From Mantis religiosa (lineage: Eukaryota > Arthropoda > Insecta > Mantodea > Mantidae), in assembly GCA_030765055.1 (NCBI GenBank), contig CM060953.1, positions 10,179,545 to 10,243,544 of the forward strand: a stretch of DNA of 64,000 nucleotides. Direction: 5' to 3'. The position numbers and the translations under genes were made by a program. Shown in pieces: positions 56,463 through 64,000 of the stretch; position 1 is the first letter of the stretch; every line of letters starts with the position of its first letter. Under the pieces are notes generated by a model. That model was given only the letters and a program-made list of their open reading frames with translations, ran no database searches and had not been told where the DNA came from.

Positions 56463-57194
56463 TCATAGAAAAAAGTCACACGGGACTAAATCCGGACTAT
56501 AGGGAGGGTGAGGGATGTACTTCACGTGGATGTTTGCAAGATATTCAGCAACAACATTGGCAATATGCTGCAGCGCAATATCGTGATGCAGCATCCAGCC
56601 TGCTTCACGGAAATGTGGTCTTTTGCGCCTGATATGGACTTGCAATGTTTTCAGGACATCCCTGTAGTATTGTCCAGTTACTGACGTGCGTGCAGGTAAA
56701 ATATGCTGGTAAAACATTCCATGAATATCAAAGAATGAGATGACTATAACTTTCCCAAAAGAAGCCACCACTTTTGCTTTTCTGGGTGTTGGTGATGAAG
56801 GAGATTTCCACACTGAGCTTTGCTGTTTGCTCTCAGGATCAAAATGATGTAGCCAAGTTACATCAGCAAAGATTTCGTTTGAAAGAAACTCCGGATCTTC
56901 CTCGAACATCAACTTTAACTGCATGCAGACCTGCATGCGAATGTCCTTTTGTTCGGGAATCAACAGTCTTGGAACCCATCGCGCACAAACACGTCTCATG
57001 TGTAATGTTTCTGCCACCAACGTGTGGGTGGCACCCAATGAAATGTTCAGTATTTCAGAAAGTGATCTTAAGGTAATTCGTCGATCCTCTCTCACAATGG
57101 CAGCAGCAGTGTTGATGTTTTCTTCCGTAAGAGCAGTAACTGGAGCACCGGGTCCACCTTCCTTTGAAACTGATTGTCTCCCCTCTTTAAACAT
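56463..57194 (-). pseudogene. Mariner transposase, copy D, longest open frame of the family here
   Basis: A 243-residue open stretch from MFKEGRQSVSKEGGPGAPVT to PPYSPDLVPCDFFL. It keeps Asp in FADVTWLHHFDPES (first), HHDIALQHIAN (second, with changes around it) and SPDLVPCDFF (third); the second and third are 34 residues apart. The neighbouring Glu of the first block is Val. The N-terminal 50 residues and the C-terminal 80 lie beyond frameshifts, so it is not functional, but it is the best reference for the family in this window. Confidence 0.82.
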
Positions 57195-57507
57195 TTTAAA
57201 CCATCTTCGAGCTGTTCTGTAGGGAAAAACAGACTCTCCATAGGCCTCCTGTAACCTTTTATAGACCTCAACTGAAGATTGGTTGAGACGAAATCAGAAT
57301 TTCAAGGCGCATATTGTTCCTCGCGTGTTACCTCCATTGCAGCGGTAGGCAAAACTGGACATGTCTGAACTTGCCTGGTTCTCACAGGCGGGAATCAGGA
57401 GTACCAACAGTGAAACTACAACAGCGTGTTTGTTTCACATTAAGCTAACAGAATATCACAAGATTGAATTGTAGTGCGAAATATTATGGCCATAAAAAAC
57501 ATTATGT

Positions 57508-58512
57508 TCGACAACAGCTCAAAGGTAGTTTAAAATGTTTAAAGAGCAGAGACAATCAATTTCAAAGGAAGGTGGACCCGGTGCTCCAGTTACTGCTCTT
57601 ACGGAAGAAAACATCAACAATGCTACTGCCAATTGTGAGAGAGGATCGACGAATTACCTTAAGATCACTTTCTGAAATACTGAACATTTCATTGTGTACC
57701 ACCCATACGTTGGTGTCAGAAACATTACACATGAGACGTGTTTGTGCGCGATGGGTTCCAAGACTGTTGATTCCCGAACAAAAGGACATTCGCATGCAGG
57801 TCTGCACGCAGTTAAATTTGATGTTAGAGGAAGATCCAGAGTGTTTTTCAAACGTAATCACTACTAATGATACTTGGCTACATCATTTTGATCCTGAGAG
57901 CAAACAGCAAAGCTCAGTGTGGAAATCTCCTTCAGCACCAACTCCCGAAAAAAAAAGTGGTTGCTTCTGCTGGTAGAGTTACGGTCATCTCATTCTTTGA
58001 TATTCATGGAATGATTTATCAGCGTGTTGTACCTGCACACACACCAGTAACTGGACAATACTACAGGGCTGTCCTGAAAGCATTGCTAGTCAATATCAGG
58101 CGCAAAACACTACATTTCCGTGAAGCAGGCTGGATGCTGCACCACGATAATGCGCGGCCGCATATTGCCAATGTTGTTGCTGAATATCTTACAAAAATCA
58201 ACGTGAAGTACATCCCTCACCCTCCTTATAGTCCGGATTTAGCCCAATGTCCTTTTTTCTATTCCCCAACTTAAAGAAACGCCCTCGTGGGCGGCATTAT
58301 CCATCATCAGAAGCTGTGGTGAAGGCTGCTAAGGCGATTTTGAAGGATCTCTTACAAAATGGCTTACAGCATGTCTTTGAAGACTGACAGAAACGCAGGG
58401 ACAGGTACATCGCGTTCAGGGAAGACTATTTTGTGAAGTACCATCCAAATTATGAGGATGAGTAAAGATACGTTGTCAAAAACTGGGATCATTCTTTTTT
58501 GAACAGCCCTAA
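57508..58512 (+). mobile_element. DD34D mariner, copy E, head-to-head with copy D
   Basis: Begins inside the transposase (AACAGCTCAAAGGTAGTTTA) with the first 50 or so codons and the 5' terminal repeat missing, and ends with GATCATTCTTTTTTGAACAG CCCTAATA at about 58,512. Together with copy D it makes an inverted pair with arms of about 1 kb and almost no spacer. Confidence 0.83.
57540..58465 (+). pseudogene. Mariner transposase pseudogene (copy E)
   Basis: Frames overlap at 57,464-57,976 and 57,867-58,274. TNDTWLHHFDPESKQQSSVW holds the first Asp region and WMLHHDNARPHIANVVAEYL the second. The third reads SPDLAQCPFF, with Pro in place of the catalytic Asp. The end GYLAKWLTACL-like part is followed by a stop. 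Confidence 0.8.
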
Positions 58513-59202
58513 TAATAGAAGATAAACAATATTCAGCAGAAATTTAAAGGAGGAAGGAAACGAAATTGAAATTTATAATATCATTGCAGGCCCAGTGCTC
58601 ATATCAGGTTCTGGATATTAACCCCTGAAGTGAAGAAGAAGAAGAGGAAGTAGAAATATTTGCTGGTGAAGGGTTAGAGAATGTCATGTGAGTGCATGAA
58701 CATCGTGATTCTTCTGCTTTAGGAAATGAAGGAAAATGAAAATGTTTAAACATTGAAGCTTTTTACCAACAAAGTAAGGTATGATTGCAGAGTTGTATCT
58801 AATGTGTAGGCATTTGTTGAAGGAACATGAGGTATTGTAGCGTATGTCTCGCTGTAAGCGGATACGTGTCGGTGCGTACCTCTATCCCGGTTGCCAGTTA
58901 CCTAATAACAGTGCTGAGGGCCTGCCACAACCTTCGTCCCGTGGTAGCTCAGTCTCCCATTATCTCACTACCATGTCATTAACTCTGACAATATGTCACA
59001 ATACCTAACCGCACAAATCTATTCTTTGTTGTCCTCTATAGACTCTCCTCTGAAAGACATTATCAACAATTAGTATTTCTAGATGAGCCAAGTACCCATA
59101 CTACCAAACAGAAGTTTAGCACCACCTTTGGAAAAGGTTAAATGCTTTATTTGAAAGCACAAACTCGTCGTAAAAATTAAAAAAGATCAATAAAATTAAT
59201 AT
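58513..59202. other. Unassigned interval
   Basis: Contains a short GAA-rich stretch near 58,635. Nothing else recognised. Confidence 0.5.
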
Positions 59203-59408
59203 TGGAAATTAATTGTTCTTTCACACTAGCCGTGTGTAGGATGCACTATGAAAGGGTAGAGTCAGACTGAAAAATTCAATGTCATAGCCGGGATTTGAAC
59301 CATGGATCTTCTGGTGTCCCTCCAGCCGCTCTAACCCATTGAGCTCTTATGGCCAACGTGCCGATATGACATTAAATTCTCCAACTGACTCGTGTATTTC
59401 CTGGTAAA
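59203..59408 (-). mobile_element. SINE S1a unit 1 of the right-hand cluster
   Basis: Body GGAAATTAATTGTTCTTTCA, tRNA-like core 59,281-59,353 (B box GGTTCAAATCC on the minus strand), head GACTCGTGTATTTCCTGG, then directly the first satellite monomer. Confidence 0.88.
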
Positions 59409-61324
59409 CCACTTAGGAGTTCTCATAAATACATGAGACAACTACCTTAATGACGACTTACTATGCTGTAAGTACTTTAAGGCCCGGGCTTTATAGTAAA
59501 CCACTAGGAGTTCTCATAAACACATGAGACAACTACCTTAATGACGACTTACTATGCTGTAAGTACTTTAAGGCCCGGGCTTTGTAGTAAACCACTAGGA
59601 GTTCTCATAAACACATGAGACAACTACCTTAATGACGACTTACTATGCTGTAAGTACTTTAAGGCCCGGACTTTATAGTAAACCACTAGGAGTTCTCATA
59701 AACACATGAGACAACTACCTTAATGGCTACTTACTATGCTGTAAGTACTTTAAGGCCCGGGCTTTATAGTAAACCACTAGGAGTTCTCATAAACACATGA
59801 GACAACTACCTTAATGACGACTTACTATGCTGTAAGTACTTTAAGGCCCGGACTTTATAGTAAACCACTAGGAGTTCTCATAAACACATGAGACAACTAC
59901 CTTAATGACGACTTACTATGCTGTAAGTACTTTAAGGCCCGGACTTTATAGTAAACCACTAGGAGTTCTCATAAACTCATGAGACAACTACCTTAATGGT
60001 GACTTACTATGATGTAAGTACTTTAAGGCCCGAACTTTATAGTAAACCACTAGGAGTTCTCATAAACACATGAGACAACTACCTTAATGGCGACTTACTA
60101 TGCTGTAAGTACTTTAAGGCCGGGGCTTTATAGTAAACCACTTAGGAGTTCTCATAAATACATGAGACAACTACCTTAATGACGACTTACTATGCTGTAA
60201 GTACTTTAAGGCCCGGGCTTTATAGTAAACCACTAGGAGTTCTCATAAATTCATGAGACAACTACCTTAATGGCGACTTACTATGCTGTAAGTACTTTAA
60301 GGCCCGGGCTTTATAGTAAACCACTAGGAGTTCTCATAAACACATGAGACAACTACCTTAATGGCGACTTACTATGCTGTAAGTACTTTAAGGCCGGGGC
60401 TTTATAGTAAACCACTTAGGAGTTCTCATAAATACATGAGACAACTACCTTAATGACTACTTACTATGCTGTAAGTACTTTAAGGCCCGGGCTTTATAGT
60501 AAACCACTAGGAGTTCTCATAAATTCATGAGACAACTACCTTAATGGCGACTTACTATGCTGTAAGTACTTTAAGGCCCGGGCTTTATAGTTAACCACTA
60601 GGAGTTCTCATAAACACATGAGACAACTACCTTAATGACGACTTACTATGCTGTAAGTACTTTAAGACCCGGGCTTTATAGTAAACCTCTAGGAGTTCTC
60701 ATAAATTAATGAGACAACTACCTTAATGGCGACTTACTATGCTGTAAGTACTTTAAGGCCCGGGCTTTATAGTTAACCACTAGGAGTTCTCATAAATTCA
60801 TGAGACAACTACCTTAATGGCGACCTACTATGCTGTAAGTACTTTAAGACCCGGGCTTTATAGTAAACCACTAGGAGTTCTCATAAATTCATGAGACAAC
60901 TACCTTAATGGCGACTTACTATGCTGTAAGTACTTTAAGGCCCGGGCTTTATAGTTAACCACTAGGAGTTCTCATAAACACATGAGACAACTACCTTAAT
61001 GGCGACTTACTATGCTGTAAGTACTTTAAGGCCCGGGCTTTATAGTAAACCACTAGGAGTTCTCATAAACACATGAGACAACTACCTTAATGACGACTTA
61101 CTATGCTGTAAGTACTTTAAGGCCCGGGCTTTATAGTAAACCACTAGGAGTTCTCATAAACACATGAGACAACTACCTTAATGACGACTTACTATGCTGT
61201 AAGTACTTTAAGGCCCGGGCTTTATAGTAAACCACTAGGAGCTCTCATAAACACATGAGACAACTACCTTAATGACGACTTACTATGCTGTAAGTACTTT
61301 AAGGCTCAGGCTTTATAGTTCGGA
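59409..61324 (-). repeat. 91-bp satellite array, 21 monomers, opposite orientation
   Basis: Same monomer as the 20-kb array, on the other strand. The 1916-bp span equals 21 x 91 plus 2 at the junction plus 3 single-base insertions (CCACTTAGG at 59,409, 60,138 and 60,411). Two of those insertions share flanks and are 273 bp (3 monomers) apart, a small higher-order copy. Loop bases of the TCTCAT/ATGAGA dyad vary (ACAC, TACA, TTCA, TTAA) while the stems stay. Confidence 0.95.
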
Positions 61325-61811
61325 CCACTATTACGTCAACTAATGGAAATTAATTGTTCTTTCACATTAGCCGTGTGTAGGACGCACTATGAAAGAGTAG
61401 AGCCAGACTGTAAAATTCAATGCCATAGCCGGGATTTGAACCACGGTTCTTCTGGTCTACGTCCAGCCGCTCTAAACCATTGAGCTTCTATGGCCAACGT
61501 GCCAAAATGACATTAAATTCTCCAACTGTCTCGTGTTTTTTCCGGTAAACCACTAGGAGTTCTCATAAACACATGACACAACTACCTTAATGGCGACTTA
61601 CTATGCTGTAAGTACTTTAAGGCCCGGGCTTTATAGTTTGGACCACTATTAGGTACAATTAATGGAAATTAATTGTTCTTTCACACTAGCCGTGTGTATG
61701 ACGCACTATGAAAGGGTAGAGCCAGACTGAAAAATTCAATGTCATAGCCGGGATTTGAACCATGGATCTTCTGGTCTCCGTCCAGCCGCTCTAACCATTG
61801 AGATATTATGG
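61325..61811 (-). mobile_element. SINE S1a units 2 and 3 separated by one satellite monomer
   Basis: The cores lie at 61,422-61,494 and about 61,741-61,812, 319 bp apart. Between them, 61,550-61,642 is one monomer-equivalent of 93 bp bounded by CCACTA on both sides. This is the unexpanded state of the interval that is 21-fold and 220-fold elsewhere. Confidence 0.9.
61422..61494 (-). other. tRNA-like cloverleaf core of SINE S1a
   Basis: 73 bases with a perfect 7-bp acceptor stem (GCCATAG/CTATGGC), a 4-bp D stem (GCTC/GAGC), an anticodon arm CTGG-ACGTAGA-CCAG and a T arm with loop TTCAAAT. Base 33 is C rather than U, and TTTT or TTTTT follows closely in most copies, so I do not call it a working tRNA gene. 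Confidence 0.7.
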
Positions 61812-61815
61812 CCTC

Positions 61816-62674
61816 TTATCTTTTTCTGCAGGCTTTTTGTGTAATCAAGCCACGCTTATCTCTCGGCACCAAAATTTCTGTGCTTTTCGCCGCGACAATA
61901 TATTGGTCTATTATCCGGTATCTAACAGAGAAGATAATATATTCCATTTAAAAATTGCCTTAACTGTAAGTTTTGAGACACATGGTGGAAAAACGCGAAC
62001 ATTTTGTGATTATATTTAAGCAACTCGTCCACTTCTCATCCAATTTCCTCTATTCCAATTTTACTTTTAACAAAATACTCAATGAATGCGTAGTAAAGGC
62101 TGCATGAAGTGAACGAACTTGGGCAGAAAAAGTCTTGTGAATCAAAACGTTTTCTAGTGAACACGTTTAGAACTTTCTTGTGATGTACAGACACGTTGTG
62201 TGCGGTTGAAATGATGACAAGGTAATGAAAATGGGAGAAAATTACTGGGCCGGAAGGGAGAGGGCTGAACCAGAGTCCCGTGAGATGAGGAGGCATCTGC
62301 TTGATAGAAAGTAACACAAACCGCTGGCATAATTTCGAAATAATTCCAACAGCAAGTTGCCATTCTCCGTCTGGTTGTACCTTCCAGCCACGCTGTAGGA
62401 TACGGTTCGCTTGCCAGGTTGCTGTCAACCGTACACCCCTTACTTCCCAACGATATCCACTTGTCTAAAACACTTGGTGGCAATGTGACCACTTTGAAAT
62501 GACCAGGGGAACAAAATAACTTCGACTTACTATTAAAAAGTATTTGTTGTACTCAAACAGTTCTTTCCTGTCATTCTTGTACAAACTATTCTTAAAAATA
62601 CTCACCGTGTTATCTGCTTCACCATTACACATATGTGCAGTGTACAGATGTGTGTAAATTATTGAACTCATTCA
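61816..62674. other. Unassigned interval
   Basis: Overlapping minus-strand frames of 130 and 112 residues (62,036-62,492) show no family motif and different frames look equally open, so no gene is claimed. Confidence 0.5.
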
Positions 62675-63065
62675 TGTTTTTTTACGTTGCTTCAGCTTAA
62701 CATTCAAAATAATAGTTATTTACTGCCTTAACCTACTTCAATTTGTCGTACTTATTTTCCTTGCTGTAATATGGAGCATATTCAGTGAAATTTCTCTCTT
62801 AATAATAGCTGGAGAATTTTTCTTTTACTTATACTAATATGGTGGTAGCTCTGAATTAAGGGCAGCCATTTTCTTCATGTCTGTTTATCCAACTCTTTGC
62901 TGATATTGCTTTTATTTGGTTAATGTAGTAAATGGAGATTGTTAATATTTGCCTTTATTGTGTTTTATGGCCAATATATCCTCAGTATTTATTATTAATT
63001 GATCTCAAGCCAGGCAACATCGTGTATCTTATCCTTAGCATTCACATTGATTCAAAAGTGAGGTT

Positions 63066-64000
63066 ATGGGTAAAATTGCTGACTTATCCCCAAGGAAAGT
63101 ACCTGTAACTGAGAGTCATTTGAAGGAAAGTCTTTATTCACAACGTGAAAGAGCTAAGAAATTGTGTATTTCACAAAAATCTGTTAGTCGCATTAATTGA
63201 GATTAAACATTCGGTGAGACGTTGACCTCAAAAAGGGATGGAAAATGCGGGAGGAAAAGAAAGCTATCACCAAGGATGCAAAGAAAACTTGTGCAGGTGG
63301 AGAAACAAAATAGAAGAGCAACCAGCATTGACCTCAGTAATCAACTAAAGCAGTACGGTACAGAAATATCAGCCTCAGTAGTTCGCAGAAGATTATGTGA
63401 AGCAGGTTTACCAGCACGCAGGCCTCGTAAAAGGGCTAAACTGACACCTGCAATGCCAAAAAGACGTTTAGAATGGGCCAAAGAGATGCAGAAACATCCA
63501 GTGGAATTTTGGAGAAAGGTAAATAGTATGAAAATTGCATATAGCATAAAATTAAAATATGCACATGGAAATGTCATGGAAATGAAATAAACAGCCTAAA
63601 CTTTGTTTCTCTCATTGCTGGTATTGTTATACTATCTTTGAGCAATTTTAAAACTTTTAATATTAATAGAGGTGTTTATTGTTTCAGGTAATTTTCTCAG
63701 AGGAATCTATGTTCGAAGTATGTGAAGAGAGCAGCCAATATGTGAGAAGGACACATAAGGAAGCATTTTCCCCTCAGTGTGTCGATCAAAGAGTAAAGCG
63801 CCCAACATAAAAAATGGTCTGGAGCTGTACGTCTGTCCATGGACCTGGAGGATTATACATAGTTGTGTGATCTATGGAGCAGAAACAGTATAAAAGTGTA
63901 TTAGAAACAAGACTATTTCCGTAAAGTAAAGAATGGTTTCCAAATGGTGATTTTGTGTTCATGCATGACAGTGCTCCCTGCCATAGAGCAAAATCTGTAA
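63066..64000 (+). pseudogene. Tc1-like transposase with a probable intron
   Basis: ATG at 63,066 opens MGKIADLSPRKVPVTESHLK; two stops follow RIN near 63,198. The frame continues GETLTSKRDGKCGRKRKLSP and QLKQYGTEISASVVRRRLCE to EFWRK at 63,518. The next bases are GTAAAT, and TTTCAG at 63,687 precedes VIFSEESMFEV, so a 169-bp GT-AG intron restores the usual FW-x-K-V-I-F-S-D-E-S junction. The first catalytic Asp of FSDES is Glu here. KMVWSCTSVHGPGGLYIV and VFMHDSAPCHRAKSV (second Asp) follow, with frame damage between. The window ends before the last catalytic residue. Confidence 0.82.
63519..63687 (+). other. Probable spliceosomal intron in the Tc1-like transposase
   Basis: Begins GTAAAT after an AAG codon and ends with a pyrimidine-rich TTTATTGTTTCAG. 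It is A+T-rich and carries in-frame stops. Splicing it out joins EFWRK to VIFSEES, an uninterrupted match to the normal transposase order. Confidence 0.7.

Larger units (their letters stand above)
55975..57507 (-). mobile_element. DD34D mariner, copy D, with SINE S3 inserted near its 3' end
   Basis: CGAGGGCTGT at 55,975-55,984 is the outer end of the terminal repeat. SINE S3 follows, and mariner sequence resumes with CTGACAACGTACCTTTACTC. The 5' end runs to about 57,507, where copy E starts in the opposite orientation. Confidence 0.8.
62675..64000 (+). mobile_element. Tc1-like transposon, 5' part, running off the window
   Basis: The leader is homologous to 50,201-50,515 in reverse, starting at about CATTCATG and GCTTCAGCTTAACATTC. 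It holds about 65 bp (62,885-62,950) absent from the other copy. The coding part continues past the DDE second Asp to the window edge. Confidence 0.82.

Noticed and set aside
61422..61494. Functional tRNA gene
   Set aside because: Cloverleaf fits, but base 33 is C, the anticodon-like triplet varies between copies, and the core is part of a dispersed SINE.
62036..62492. 130- and 112-residue minus-strand frames
   Set aside because: Overlap in different frames with no motif in either.

Overview
This window reads as repeat-dense, non-coding DNA from an insect nuclear genome. The evidence is arthropod-type Jockey-like, CR1-like and I-group LINEs, several mariner/Tc1 lineages, tRNA-derived SINEs, solo LTRs with 4-bp target duplications and very long microsatellites. 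A cockroach or other polyneopteran is my guess from the overall flavour, not a demonstrated identity. I found no host protein-coding gene; every frame I can assign belongs to a mobile element, and nearly all are truncated, frameshifted or nested.

Layout. 1-3512: two LINE 3' fragments separated by about 1 kb of perfect (ATAC)n. 3.9-8.3 kb: mariner relic, solo LTR, probable MULE remnant, two tail-to-tail Jockey-type LINE fragments. 9.7-15.2 kb: two DD34D mariners, a GC-rich 0.5-kb element I call R, and two copies of SINE family S2, one carrying five tandem 108-bp units. 16.9-17.35 kb: SINE family S1 with a 13-bp target duplication and a folded-back end. 18.55-19.39 kb: pure (AAT)n. 19.6-23.8 kb: two DUF4817/DDE-type transposons, one split by an I-group LINE with a 12-bp target duplication. 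24.0-26.1 kb: another R and an S2 with about ten 108-bp units. 26.7-47.5 kb: a 91-bp satellite of exactly 220 monomers set between pieces of S1. 47.6-58.5 kb: nested mariners, an 85-bp tandem array made from a mariner C-terminus, R copies, a solo LTR inside S1, and a tRNA-Glu-like SINE. 59.2-61.8 kb: S1 units with 21 and then 1 copy of the same 91-bp monomer. 62.7-64.0 kb: an intron-containing Tc1-like transposase relic running off the window.

Main result. The 91-bp satellite is not an independent repeat. At 61,325-61,811 one copy of the monomer sits between two tRNA-like S1 cores spaced 319 bp apart. The same interval is expanded to 21 copies at 59.4-61.3 kb and to 220 copies at 27.4-47.4 kb. 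The monomer is bounded by CCACTA direct repeats, which suggests how the first duplication arose. A second, unrelated SINE family (S2) does the same with a 108-bp piece of its body (1, 5 and about 10 copies). The window thus appears to catch satellite DNA being born from SINE bodies, twice. The large array also carries a higher-order repeat of 52, 47 and 46 monomers.
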